From IMG/VR virus record IMGVR_UViG_3300029911_000001, positions 62,001 through 126,000 of that record: a stretch of 64,000 nt of DNA. One strand, given 5' to 3'. The notes under the pieces were generated by a model. That model was not told the DNA's origin. It did no database searches and was given only the letters and a program-made list of their open reading frames with translations. The first letter of the stretch is position 1. Each line of letters begins with the position of its first letter. Source of the stretch: a virus. Positions 39,501-47,288 of the stretch are shown piece after piece. The position numbers and the translations under genes are program-made.

Positions 39501-39637
39501 TGTCCTGATACAGTCAAGGAACCAAGGGTGTCCGAGGCGAGTGATGCGACACGGACGGCCAGACCACTGGCGTTCTGTGCCAGTGGCATGACTGAGTTGG
39601 CATTGTTGGCGAAATTTGTAGTGAATGTAAGGCTCAT
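33551..39637 (-). CDS. Giant Ig-like repeat tail fibre protein
   Basis: This gene encodes 2028 residues, the longest gene in the window. Multiple He_PIG-type units are visible (for example ITTTTLPSNSYVGKP, LAITTTTLPSATVGTPYENY and G-x-x-PY-T-W-A-I), separated by other beta-rich modules. The N-terminus reads SLTFTTNFANNANSVMPLAQ. It probably forms long fibres from the baseplate or neck. No peptidase or chaperone domain is visible at the C-terminus. The frame is uninterrupted over 6 kb. Confidence 0.75.
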   Translation of the reverse strand: MSLTFTTNFANNANSVMPLAQNASGLAVRVASLASDTLGSLTVSGQVGAITWSLGGSAPSWINVSPNGAVCAITFSGAQYQQDPYEFFVSVTDGVSTTNFPIYLEVRTPFYVAANPSNPVVNGTTLLIPSYDSTVADVLIQGYGLFNSPQTGISFILPSSLPAGLEFVTSDETKLALRVSPPHFSGTPFTSTDLVGGLQLNGTAPSFAQSPVAVPITILAYQPGSFYDTPARAYQLTLSVSSQSQAAGTLDFAAGAYYDTVSNLLHVDAQIDVLLGTLQSLGATVAQPLTYYWASTGPLSLNSGGGGNSTNKFATYSIYGNAPASVNLQVFDNNGLPVNNGLKIINFNEVSTSNTSWLSSSAIKIGLATTSGTPDYAVGAAGTTVTYTLSSPDGFNPAESLIFTVNAVAASSLESPATVTNTGLTISSGTPTTTVTFHFPANGQIGQKWTLTIAATNSGSPPGRQGYAQVLFKCDGPAPLDIVGTPTTINSSTGIPIPPIQLSSTPVSATFELVGDPVFGSGVLGAPDGLYINSSNQIVGNALTPGTYKFVVAASAFGYQTSYSDVITMTVAAVAIPLQITNPTSTAISIPDNTSFTIAWGISGTPTGLFLAEIPSPTPIRTVTGAGSASVQQVGSAVYSVYGTSFYGNAYSVPLIVISSSIASATNLLPAPTIAVIDETFHLTANWQPYSVSGAYTAYKGWNITLQTPPGSGTPITVFDTGLNNGGTVSARVFEETLVSGDYSMNMVALSSDFTVALNSNPWDSSHTFPTALLATNVTFDNTNLLLGQTLNITLNANYAGASAWQVIFPDNTSTGWLPLSTRTVAKSFTTAGAQNIVIQTQNDFGTANPPVKLRRQLTQQVYVIDQQFNPTAAAQGALTGTLGIGGNAGFEITNASTGTVTPQAYEVVVRSIARDEITNELKLMVATSRFANASSLLSTMALDVFPMQGRPHAKELIEPTYILEVNPATSSVPVQITTTTLPSNSYVGKPMAEFKMQATGGNTNYSWYTEGMPPGLKMNVDGTISGTPTQLGTFTVVFAVMDASSPAYIAETTLTFLIPTDLAITTTTLPSATVGTPYENYTNPNSPQPIVIQNTGGLAPYTWAIVAGSAPIGLAIDANSGTLGGVPCTYNSTTDFLKTYTFTVQVTDAIGAKASATYSILLSPAKLSYGLLNQPLIIAGEQFKLAVPVYGGQSPYTLNSFTDDGIIGTGLAIVSPTQMSVVAGVTPAILSFLNAPNTTVYPSLYPQNIAITLTATGGVPSNANGLDTDERYKFYVDPTASNTLPGAVCYGPLLVATPTANGVFTVTVKVVDSVGHIASLPMTITVQQQGSGQYTLGAYSVNTNGHPTSPTLWTFTPLASGYPDPVISTPYTPGSGQYYCVALLNNGTIQLTNAPNAACTASLIGPGVLPAGMTFASGNTVAGAGADCILLLEGTPTTSAGYSFKFQLAGIVNSVNATVSTAQRFSLNVGGGGTGTPVVALAFTDAINLDLNTLTADAIGAYSWAYPLIAGGGTAPYSFSIQSGTTLPTISTGVSIGGFSAFSSSTSTTGSYTVLVVVTDKNSVQSAATPITVKVAQSTTQPTHILDNNIPAYVYVNRLIPVNSYYVDADLISNWTATGLPAGVTLSSAPGTRVYLQGTPTGVVSSTPITITATSVTFGTQASVVVNLAIRAQAAVIIAPAHVGATATIGTQYRVVNNNSIISAQYTGFQPGDTGLPLLQNTLGTATLGNPTLTIGGQPTTGNSSVTPDGFTMSYDYFPTGAGTDTLSFNNVSFPDSLTLSEVFSALKANGTTVPVSVSEYIVTQTLSLPLTVSGGDAPYTYNISGVSDSRFVAINNGTSTAALQITVAQFAANTTPYNCNVTVVVTDSAANSTTVTGQLQVTVVAQSYISVAFSPYTWAISLSSAVVASKTPNSLMSSPQLFHAPANYYVDSVTVPSGLASFITVSPTNRVLAYNLTGSPSNVPDVNQSLTPIGGFTVPISTPPSIGTYTIAVALRVVDNLGISTLGPGSQPTQPITENITVVISS

Positions 39638-39648
39638 TTTTTATCCGT

Positions 39649-42600
39649 TTACGAAAGCAAGGTTACTGTGTTAGAAGATGAGTCGGCGGTAACACCGCCC
39701 AAAAATGGATTGGTTAAAATAGTTCTAGCCAGTGTTGAGTTCGCCGAAAGAACTGCGCTACCGTTAGTCTGGAAGTCCGATGTGACAACAATACTGGAAT
39801 TGAACTCCACCTGAGCAACTACGGTTGAAGCGTTGATGTTTACTTCCGACACAGTGTCCGTCGCGTGGTTCGAAAGATTGAGGGTTGAGTTACGCTCACC
39901 AACGAAGAACGAGCCGGGGGTAGCCCCTGAGTCTACTGACAAGTCAACACCCGAAGCGGTAATCTCCGAGGAGCTTGCAACCATACCTACGCCACCATCC
40001 GGGAGCCCAATTGATCCACCATCGAAGATGGCATTGCAACCCTGCGAGAAGGCACCGGCCTGAAGATTCTCAGTGAAGATGCAGTTTACAAAGTCAACGT
40101 CCGCATCAATGCAGTAAACAGCGGGGTCGCGGAACCCGTTGAAGGTGAGGTTGTTGAAGATGACTCGGCTATTATCCACAAAGAATGCGGAGGTTGGACC
40201 GTTGCCAAATCCAGCGAAGCCCGTTGCATCAATCACAATATTGCCCGTTGCCCCGGCCACTGAAGTAATAACCAAACGTCCACCGTCCTGAATGGTGTAA
40301 GCAAGATTACCAAGAGCGTAGTAAACCGCTGAACGAATGTCGCCATCGCCCAAAGCAATTTCCTGAAGTGTGCTCTGGAGATTCTGGATGGAGTATGGCG
40401 TATTAGTCTCCACCAGTTGTACCGAGCAGGGATGACGAAGCACTGGAGGTAGTACACTGAGAGCCGCTGTGATAGTGAGCTTCGGGTTGGTCAAGCTGAG
40501 ACCATCGTTGGTGTCGAGCCCCGACACATTATTGACATACAAAATAATAGGAGCAGTGGTGCTCTGAAGGTTCTGCCCCAATACTGTGCGAGGCGAGGGT
40601 GCTGTGATGGCATAGCCCACGTGGGGGATAGCCTGAGAGAAACCGCGTCCTCCACCTGTCGTCGTAATGAACCTAAGTTCCTTGCGGAAGTCCTTGTTCA
40701 TCGGTGGAATAAAGTCGTTGGTGTGAAGCGGTACCTCGAAGGTGTGCTCCACATTGTTCTGACGCATCGCCACATAGTTCGAATCGAACACCGAGGACAG
40801 CGGTGTGTTCGTCAATGTTGCATCCGACCAGTTGACCAGAGAAGGTAGAGTCGTAGCAATCGGAATCTCGCGGTTGTAGGGGTACACATCCTCAAGACCA
40901 ACCACAGGTGCGGCACCAGAGCCGTTAGTGGTCACCAATGCCGTCTCATCATTATGGATGATTTCATAGTTACGATTCAGCACACCTTCTCCCTGATACG
41001 GGATGTATTGCTCCACAATCGTTAGGGTTGAGTTTTGGTCAAATGCCGGGAGGATCGAACCGGTAAAGAAAAACTGGGTTCCATTAGCGATGGAATAATT
41101 ACCAATCACAGTGACCGTGACCACTCCATTGTTGAAGTTCACAGTGGAGCACTGTACGGAGTTCAGGTTACCCTCTAGATCGAGAACCCAAAGGTAACGG
41201 GTTGTGTCATTCCCGCTAATCCCCTTGATGATGCAGTTGTTAGCCGCCGCCACAATCGTGGTGAGGTTGGTGATTGCGTTGTACTGAGCAACCTCAATCG
41301 TGACACGGCTGTCCATTGGAAAGTTATTATCGGTCGTGTAGTTGCCGAACAACACCGTTTCTTCAATCTCTGTCACACCTTTAACCGGAGCGTTGTACAC
41401 AAGTTGTGCCGTATCTTGCGCTAGAAAACTCATGACCAAGGTCTGCGTGTTGAGAATTACGGCTGCAAGGGTAACAACACACTGGTTGCCCTTCATCGAA
41501 CACGTGGTCTGATAATAAGTGCCTGACGCCAAGTCCCAAACACGAGTCGGATAGAGCCCTGCAACCTTACCATTGAGACCAGTGCGAGTGATGGTGAACG
41601 TGGTGGATGTCCCCCCTACAGTTCCCGATGAGCCGGGAATCTGTACCCAAATCTTAGTACCGAATATGATATTTGAGTATTCAGGATTGACCGCCCACAC
41701 CTGATAGGCGTGGGTTGTCAGCGACTGGTTCTGTACGTCGTACTCCGAAATCCCATACACTGGGAGCGTCTTACCCGAGATAGCATCCGTGAGGGTTCCA
41801 CCATCCACAGAGATGGGGGTCTTACGCAGGTCAACGCCAGAGTCGGCGGGGTACTGAACGCCTACCGTGCAATAGATGTTCTGAGCACCGGGGTCAAAGG
41901 GGGTGCCTTGAAGGTTCTTAATGAAGCTCACAGTGACTGACTTTGAACTGAGACCGCTAATCTGTACCTGTCCAGAGAGCAAGTTGATGGGTGATTCAAG
42001 GTTATTAGCAAGATTGAATCCCTGAACCGCAGCCGATACAATCGTACCCTGAGATTGGGCTGGGAGTGACACTGTGAAAGCATCACCCATCTTCCATGGA
42101 CCGCCCTGAGCACTGGAAGCCAACCAGAACGACTTTTGATTGATGGGAATCTTCTTGGTTACATAGAACGTGCGGAGGTCGGAACTAAACCCGTTGGAAA
42201 ATCCATCCCAATTCGTTGGGAGTGTATTCGTGTTGGGAACCGCAATCGGACCAACCGAAACGTAGTAATCGAGGGTGGAGCCTAGAGCTTCTGTCTTGAG
42301 ACCAGAGCCATCCCCGCGACCGATTGCTGAGCGACCATTACCCGTTATAAGGTCAACAAACCCCTCGCGCATCAGCTTATCCAAATCCCACGAGTCAAGA
42401 GTTACAGTTTGACGGGTGTCAACCACATCCTCTTGAAAAATCTGGTCAGCCAGCTTAGAGTCGAGGCGACCAGAGACACCATATTTGAGAAGACCAGAAT
42501 TCTGAGTCGCAGCGTCCCCACAGCCAAAGATGTTGCTTGCTAGGCTGAAGGGACCATAGTTACGCTGGAACATAACAGCCATCGGCATGGCGTAAGTGTA

Positions 42601-43446
42601 CCCATCCATGGTTCCCATGGAGTTGTTGATGTTGCCGTCACCAGCTTGCCACAGACCGGTGTCCCCATTCACAGAGCCCATATTGGTGAACTCGTAGATT
42701 GGGTCAACGATAGGAGCCTGATTGGTGGCTGTCCCCTGTCCGTACACAATCTCTGTGGGCTGAGCACCGGGGTCAAGACCAAACTGATACTTCGTGAAGT
42801 CGTAGGTCAACGCCACACGCTGAATGTTGAACCGCCACTGAATCTGAGAACGGATAGTGGTGAGGAGACCTGCCCCTGTGGAAGAGGTCGCGAAGATATC
42901 CACCGAATCATCTGGCATAATCTCTGCGTTCACTGGATCAGGCGATGTGCAACCATAGGGGTAGAAGTAGCGAAGCTGTGATACTGGGTCGAGGTAATAG
43001 CCTTGACCGGTGGTTGGGTCGAGTGATTGATACCATATTTCGAGGAAGACAACGTAGAGACGAGCGTCTTCGTCGGTAACACCATTTGTCCAGAATGCTG
43101 GTTGCTGAGCCGGAGATAGGGTGATGCGATTCTGTGTGAGGTCGGCGGAGTTGAAGCCTTGAATGGACACAACCTCGCCATTGAACAGAACGTCGAAGGA
43201 CGGGATGATGAATGTGTTGGGGACGAAGGGGCTGTACTGGAACGCTGCATAGGTCAAGCAGCCAGAGGTTGCCGACTTGTTGTCGAGCAACAGGTGCCGC
43301 TTGTATGACTGTAAATCTTGAAGGGCATTTAGATCAGCGTCCGAAATTTGGTGGTCATGCAAAGCTACAATTGAAAGAAGAGACCGACCCGCGACATCCA
43401 GAGTTCTGGAAACCACTGATGGATATTGGAATGTGCTCGTTGCCAT
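39649..43446 (-). CDS. Tail/spike protein with C-terminal beta-helix
   Basis: This gene encodes 1265 residues. The N-terminal 900 residues are a structural region beginning MATSTFQYPSVVSRTLDVAG. From about residue 990, YVNNVSGLDTNDGLSLTNPK starts a right-handed beta-helix of the pectate-lyase type: VFNNLTFNGF, DVDFVNCIFTEN and GVDLSVDSGA rungs. Such domains in tail spikes bind or cut surface polysaccharide. No clear catalytic set is identified. TAATG overlap with the upstream zinc protein. Confidence 0.7.
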   Translation of the reverse strand: MATSTFQYPSVVSRTLDVAGRSLLSIVALHDHQISDADLNALQDLQSYKRHLLLDNKSATSGCLTYAAFQYSPFVPNTFIIPSFDVLFNGEVVSIQGFNSADLTQNRITLSPAQQPAFWTNGVTDEDARLYVVFLEIWYQSLDPTTGQGYYLDPVSQLRYFYPYGCTSPDPVNAEIMPDDSVDIFATSSTGAGLLTTIRSQIQWRFNIQRVALTYDFTKYQFGLDPGAQPTEIVYGQGTATNQAPIVDPIYEFTNMGSVNGDTGLWQAGDGNINNSMGTMDGYTYAMPMAVMFQRNYGPFSLASNIFGCGDAATQNSGLLKYGVSGRLDSKLADQIFQEDVVDTRQTVTLDSWDLDKLMREGFVDLITGNGRSAIGRGDGSGLKTEALGSTLDYYVSVGPIAVPNTNTLPTNWDGFSNGFSSDLRTFYVTKKIPINQKSFWLASSAQGGPWKMGDAFTVSLPAQSQGTIVSAAVQGFNLANNLESPINLLSGQVQISGLSSKSVTVSFIKNLQGTPFDPGAQNIYCTVGVQYPADSGVDLRKTPISVDGGTLTDAISGKTLPVYGISEYDVQNQSLTTHAYQVWAVNPEYSNIIFGTKIWVQIPGSSGTVGGTSTTFTITRTGLNGKVAGLYPTRVWDLASGTYYQTTCSMKGNQCVVTLAAVILNTQTLVMSFLAQDTAQLVYNAPVKGVTEIEETVLFGNYTTDNNFPMDSRVTIEVAQYNAITNLTTIVAAANNCIIKGISGNDTTRYLWVLDLEGNLNSVQCSTVNFNNGVVTVTVIGNYSIANGTQFFFTGSILPAFDQNSTLTIVEQYIPYQGEGVLNRNYEIIHNDETALVTTNGSGAAPVVGLEDVYPYNREIPIATTLPSLVNWSDATLTNTPLSSVFDSNYVAMRQNNVEHTFEVPLHTNDFIPPMNKDFRKELRFITTTGGGRGFSQAIPHVGYAITAPSPRTVLGQNLQSTTAPIILYVNNVSGLDTNDGLSLTNPKLTITAALSVLPPVLRHPCSVQLVETNTPYSIQNLQSTLQEIALGDGDIRSAVYYALGNLAYTIQDGGRLVITSVAGATGNIVIDATGFAGFGNGPTSAFFVDNSRVIFNNLTFNGFRDPAVYCIDADVDFVNCIFTENLQAGAFSQGCNAIFDGGSIGLPDGGVGMVASSSEITASGVDLSVDSGATPGSFFVGERNSTLNLSNHATDTVSEVNINASTVVAQVEFNSSIVVTSDFQTNGSAVLSANSTLARTILTNPFLGGVTADSSSNTVTLLS

Positions 43447-43832
43447 TAGTTCTTTCCTCTTTTAAGACAGCCGCAACTTTTATTACGCCCTGCCCTCAGG
43501 GCACTTCCTGACACAGTTACTAACTTCCCGCAGTCACACCGGCATTCCCAAATCATCGACCGGCGACCGTCGCTTACTTTAGCCCTCCATAGCACCATAA
43601 GCTTGCCGAACTTCTGGTTCACAAGGCTATTCTGTTTTTCCTTCTTAACTTTCTTTAACTGCTGGCTGAGGCAACCACAACTCTTAACCTTCCCTGCAAG
43701 TAGTGTGTCCTCCCGTACTTCCTTACGGTTACCGCAGCGGCACTGACACACCCACTTAGTTCGCCCTTTATCACGAAGTTGTGTGAGAGCGACGAGAACT
43801 CCAAACTGCTTTCCCCTCAAATCGTTTGCCAC
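43446..43832 (-). CDS. Tandem zinc-knuckle protein, homing-endonuclease-associated type
   Basis: This gene encodes 128 residues from GTG 43832 (MANDLRGKQFGVLVALTQLR). Two similar repeats each contain W-x-C-x-C-x-C-G, then L-x-x-G-x-x-x-S-C-G-C (residues about 28-55 and 90-125). This arrangement is found before AP2 or HNH nuclease domains in phage mobile genes, but no nuclease domain remains here. It may be a truncated homing gene or a small DNA-binding protein. Stop overlaps the next start. Confidence 0.6.
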   Translation of the reverse strand: MANDLRGKQFGVLVALTQLRDKGRTKWVCQCRCGNRKEVREDTLLAGKVKSCGCLSQQLKKVKKEKQNSLVNQKFGKLMVLWRAKVSDGRRSMIWECRCDCGKLVTVSGSALRAGRNKSCGCLKRGKN

Positions 43833-43926
43833 AAGTATTCCCTGCTACTAATACTCTCTTCTTCTATGGTGTACAATAGTTGGAAAAGTAAATTACGGAC
43901 TTTCAGATTTACTTATTGAGGGTTCC

Positions 43927-44469
43927 ATGGCAGCTTACTCATACCTTACACAATCAATTCAAAGCACCGCTCTTATCACGGCGAAAACTATTGATAGTTT
44001 CTACTACCCCACCACTCAAGGGCATACAGGGTATGCTTGGGATGGAACTCTTTACGCAGGGGGGGTACGGGTGGCTGTCGGGAGCCCACCGACGCCCATC
44101 TATGCCTCATGGTTCACCGAGGGGCAGAGCGCCTACCGTGGCATCCTTCCGACCTTCCCTCAGACCGGGCTCGTCCTACTCTCCAAAGCGGCTCTGACTA
44201 TACTTGATGGCAGCGACTCCACCCTCGCCCTCTGGATGCAATTCCTGCTTCAGAACAACTTTGCTCTGGCGGACAACTTCAACGGTAACCTGAACGGGTG
44301 GAGTCCTTCCGGGCTGGCATACGCGGATGGTATACTCTCGGTCATCTACACCCCCGATGCTGGTAGCCTCTTCAATGTGAGCAGCCCACCTGTTTATAAC
44401 GTTGATTCCAATATGGTTGTAAACCTAGACTTCAGTCAAGACACCGCGTATCTGGATGTTGCCATATAA
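43927..44469 (+). CDS. Structural-type protein, unknown
   Basis: This gene encodes 180 residues, the first plus-strand gene after the tail module. It begins MAAYSYLTQSIQSTALITAK and has aromatic- and Ser/Thr-rich beta sequence (LADNFNGNLNGWSPSGLAYA). A TACAAT -10-like element lies about 60 bases upstream and GAGGGTTCC just before ATG. By composition it resembles fibre-module proteins rather than the neighbouring accessory genes. No family recognised. Confidence 0.6.
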   Translation: MAAYSYLTQSIQSTALITAKTIDSFYYPTTQGHTGYAWDGTLYAGGVRVAVGSPPTPIYASWFTEGQSAYRGILPTFPQTGLVLLSKAALTILDGSDSTLALWMQFLLQNNFALADNFNGNLNGWSPSGLAYADGILSVIYTPDAGSLFNVSSPPVYNVDSNMVVNLDFSQDTAYLDVAI

Positions 44470-44482
44470 TTGAAAAAGTTTC

Positions 44483-44511
44483 TTGACAAGTTTTTTACTA
44501 CCCGGTAGGAT
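44483..44511 (+). promoter_or_regulatory. Promoter with consensus -35, leaderless start
   Basis: TTGACA and TAGGAT separated by 17 bases. The -10 ends 6 bases before the ATG of the 44518 gene, so the transcript probably starts at or next to the initiation codon. Confidence 0.6.
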
Positions 44512-44517
44512 AGCTGC

Positions 44518-45486
44518 ATGAACATTCCTCAACTCACGGCTGCGGCGGAACAACAGGGTAGGATGCAGCGGTTCGAAGTTGCCATCAAGGCACTGGAAGA
44601 TGGTCTCGCCACCAACCACATTTGGAACGTGGACTTCGTTTCCGCGAAAGACCAGTTGTCGCGTGTCGCTGAAAAAGCCCTAGACATATCGAGCGAGGAC
44701 ATCCGGGCTCTGGTTCGTGAGGGTCGTGAGGGTCGTCCTAGCTGGCAAAATGAAGACCCCCGTTGGATGGTCATCTACCATCCCCAGTTCTCGAACGTCC
44801 CCGGTGCTCTCAAGAAACTGACCAAGTACACCAAGGATATGGGCAAGTGGACTCCGGCGTACACAACCTTCCTGAACATGCTGGCGGAAATCGCTCAGGT
44901 GGTAGAGTTGGTCAGGGCTGTGAAGCCTTTCATCGAGAAGGGACGCAAGCCGAACCCAAACCCCAAGGAAGTGGATGTCACCAACACCGGCATCTGCTCT
45001 GTGTGTAGCTCACGTCAGAAGTTGAACTTCAATGGCACCTTGGTTGCCCATGGTTACACCCTCGAACGTAACTGGGGTGGTCGCAACGGCATCTGCTTCG
45101 GTGCCGGATATAAGGCATGGGAACTGGCATCGGATGGTGCGGTCGCCTACAAGGAAGCCATGGTCGCGGCGGTGGGTCGCACGGAGTCCTTGCTGGCTGA
45201 CCTCAAGGCCGACAAGTTCGACAAGATGGACGAGATGGTTGAAGTCGTCCGGGCCGGTGTGTACAACAAGGAACGTCGTGAGTACGACCGTACGGATGTT
45301 GATAACTTCAGCCGCGTCAAGCGTATCAAGGAAGAGAAGGCGAAGCGAAGCATCCACGCATTGAAGTCCGACATCGAGTTCTTCACCGCGAAGCTTGCTA
45401 AGTGGAAGGCCGAGCCGCTGAAGTACGGCGGGGCCGAGACACAGGAACGCTGGAAGGCCAAGTTTCTCACCAAGGGGGCTCAGTGA
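44518..45486 (+). CDS. Zinc-binding-type protein, unknown function
   Basis: This gene encodes 322 residues, helical overall, beginning MNIPQLTAAAEQQGRMQRFE. ICSVCSSRQKLNF near residue 160 is half of a possible zinc site. A helical, basic C-terminal third follows (KRIKEEKAKRSIHALKSDIE). It may bind nucleic acid. It is expressed from its own promoter, probably without a leader. GTGA overlap with the following gene. No named family. Confidence 0.6.
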   Translation: MNIPQLTAAAEQQGRMQRFEVAIKALEDGLATNHIWNVDFVSAKDQLSRVAEKALDISSEDIRALVREGREGRPSWQNEDPRWMVIYHPQFSNVPGALKKLTKYTKDMGKWTPAYTTFLNMLAEIAQVVELVRAVKPFIEKGRKPNPNPKEVDVTNTGICSVCSSRQKLNFNGTLVAHGYTLERNWGGRNGICFGAGYKAWELASDGAVAYKEAMVAAVGRTESLLADLKADKFDKMDEMVEVVRAGVYNKERREYDRTDVDNFSRVKRIKEEKAKRSIHALKSDIEFFTAKLAKWKAEPLKYGGAETQERWKAKFLTKGAQ

Positions 45487-45832
45487 AGTTCAACTCAAAG
45501 TTACTCAAGTCCGCAAACAAACGGTATCGGTTGGCCGTCGATGCCCAGCACTGATAGGAAGCTCCGAGGGCACCGATGGCCGCTGGTGGGTTCTGGTGGA
45601 CTGGCAGGTCGTCTATGGAGATATGCAACCCAACGACAAGTGGCTCCCGTGGTTCTACAGCGTGTCCTTCAAGGAGCCGAAGAAGAACAAACTGCGGTGG
45701 GTATCGGTGCCGACGCAGGATGTCCATGAAGCCTCCAGAGAGGCACAGGAGTTTGCAGCATTGCGGGGGATTCCGGGTCAGGTATACGGAGTCAGCAGAA
45801 CAAACCAACCAATAAGGAAACCCGTCCGATGA
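45483..45832 (+). pseudogene. Small accessory gene interrupted by a frameshift
   Basis: GTG 45483 overlaps the upstream stop (GTGA) and has a good AAGGGGG site, but its frame ends at TGA 45552-45554 after 23 codons (VKFNSKLLKSANKRYRLAVD...). From about 45551 another frame reads LIGSSEGTDGRWWVLVDWQV and continues to 45832 (KKNKLRWVSVPTQDVHEASR...). The second half looks like real protein but has no good start. A missing base near 45550 or a -1 slip would join them. An eight-codon ORF (45829-45855) overlaps its stop (ATGA). Confidence 0.5.
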
Positions 45833-45873
45833 CGTTTACCCTGAACAAAGGCTAAGCGACGGTGTGTATACCG

Positions 45874-45899
45874 AAACCCCCATCTGATGGGGGTTTTTC
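45874..45899 (+). terminator. Rho-independent terminator
   Basis: AAACCCCCAT-CTG-ATGGGGGTTT hairpin followed by TTC on the plus strand, ending the 44518-45832 transcript. Confidence 0.8.
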
Positions 45900-45913
45900 A
45901 GTTTGAAAATAAA

Positions 45914-45944
45914 TTGTTCAAATGGAGTCGGTTATTGGTATACT
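45914..45944 (+). promoter_or_regulatory. Phage promoter, TTGTYC-N19-TATACT class
   Basis: TTGTTC and TATACT with 19 bases between, on the plus strand, preceding the AIPR-like gene. The extended CAGAAACG part is less conserved than in the minus-strand copies (CAAATGG here). Confidence 0.6.
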
Positions 45945-46033
45945 GTGCGTGTCGTACCGAAGCGACAAAAAACTTTCGGTAATTTGCCGGCCCAAATCGA
46001 AGCGGCATAATACTTCAGGGCTAAGAGGTAGAA

Positions 46034-47287
46034 ATGAGTCTTCTTGCTACAATTAGCAGTGTAGAAAAGGGGCGTCGTGAGGTAAACCTCAACGATGCCA
46101 ATCGTTGCACGTGGGAGTGCCTCGTACCTGTCGAGCAGATTAACAAGCTCGATGTCACTCAGATTCCGTGGGCTAACATTCGTGTTGGCTATAACAAGGA
46201 CGGATACAAGTCCCCCTTCGCGAAGGAAATTCGGGATTCCCTGTACCTGCGTGATGGGAATTTTGACTCTCAGCACAAGGGCATCCGCATCATCGCCGAT
46301 AGTGCCAACCTCAACGACGGTAAGCTCACCATCAACTTCGGTACTCAGGCAAAGGTGGGTAACTTCAACACCAACACCCGTGGTCTCGGAGATGGGGGAA
46401 CCACGGTTCGTCTTATCAGCGAAGCGTTACGCGATGCGGCGGAGCCTTTCATTCAGGGCGAGTCGAAGCAGTATGTCCGGCTTTTCGTGTACTGTGGCAA
46501 CTACTCCAAGGAAGATACCTCCTCGATGGTCGAGGCGTGGAACACCGGCATGAACGCCAAGTCCTCGGACATGCTGAACTACCAGAAGAGGTTCGACGGT
46601 CTCAAGAAGATGCTGGACGGTAAGCCTTTTGGATTGACCCTCCCTAAGTCCGGTGTTCGCAAGTTCCCCTCAGTTAGCTACTACACGGGTGAGAACGCCG
46701 ACTATGACATCACCGAAATCGTGCAGTTTGGCTGTCTGTTCGCCATGGACTCCGCCCGGACTGCATATACCGGCGTGGGGGGTTGCCTCTCGTTTTTTGA
46801 GAAGGAGGCAGCGAAGTTCAAGAGGGTACAGCCGCTCCTTTTCGACATCATTTACCTGTACGAGTCCATCATCAGCGAACTGCCTGAGTTGTATAACGGG
46901 ACGGGTAAGAACGGGGGTGGGTTGGGTCGTTTCTTGGCCACGCGCCCTGTGGCTGCTGGTTCCAAGAGCCCCACTAACCTCCCCTTCGTTGGACGGGATG
47001 TTCCGTTCACTCCTCACAAGATGTGGGCTTTCCCGATGTTGGCGGCGTTCCGGGGTGCTATTGACTCGGATGCGGAGGACATCGGATGGCTCGTCAACCC
47101 CTTGGAACTCTTCCGTGCGGAGGGTGCCAATGTGTACAAGGAGATTTTGAAGACCTCAGATGTCTACGCTTCGGACTCCTTCAACATTGGACGTGACAGT
47201 AATTTGTACGGAAACTTGCAGAACATGGTCGGTCGTGCTGCGGAGAAGGCCTACCGTAAGGGACTCTACCCTATCTCCGGTCGGTAA
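46034..47287 (+). CDS. AIPR-like (abortive infection) protein
   Basis: This gene encodes 417 residues. GLGDGGTTVRLISEAL near residue 117 and the helical VEAWNTGMNAKSSDMLNYQK near 170, followed by KRFDGLKKML, fit the AIPR layout of a conserved G-x-x-T/Q loop and an E/A-x-N-x-x-x-x-V/K helix. AIPR proteins are linked to abortive infection and restriction-like defence in bacteria. Here it has its own promoter (45914-45944) and an AGAGGTAGAA ribosome-binding site. It may exclude competing phages or host elements, or counter a host system. The assignment is by pattern only. Confidence 0.5.
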   Translation: MSLLATISSVEKGRREVNLNDANRCTWECLVPVEQINKLDVTQIPWANIRVGYNKDGYKSPFAKEIRDSLYLRDGNFDSQHKGIRIIADSANLNDGKLTINFGTQAKVGNFNTNTRGLGDGGTTVRLISEALRDAAEPFIQGESKQYVRLFVYCGNYSKEDTSSMVEAWNTGMNAKSSDMLNYQKRFDGLKKMLDGKPFGLTLPKSGVRKFPSVSYYTGENADYDITEIVQFGCLFAMDSARTAYTGVGGCLSFFEKEAAKFKRVQPLLFDIIYLYESIISELPELYNGTGKNGGGLGRFLATRPVAAGSKSPTNLPFVGRDVPFTPHKMWAFPMLAAFRGAIDSDAEDIGWLVNPLELFRAEGANVYKEILKTSDVYASDSFNIGRDSNLYGNLQNMVGRAAEKAYRKGLYPISGR

Positions 47288-47288
47288 C

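Noticed and set aside
14449-43446. Whole-genome reassignment of TAG to a sense codon
   Set aside because: Long tail genes have no internal TAG, and several genes end with TAG (for example 17654, 19432, 51566), so TAG still works as a stop.
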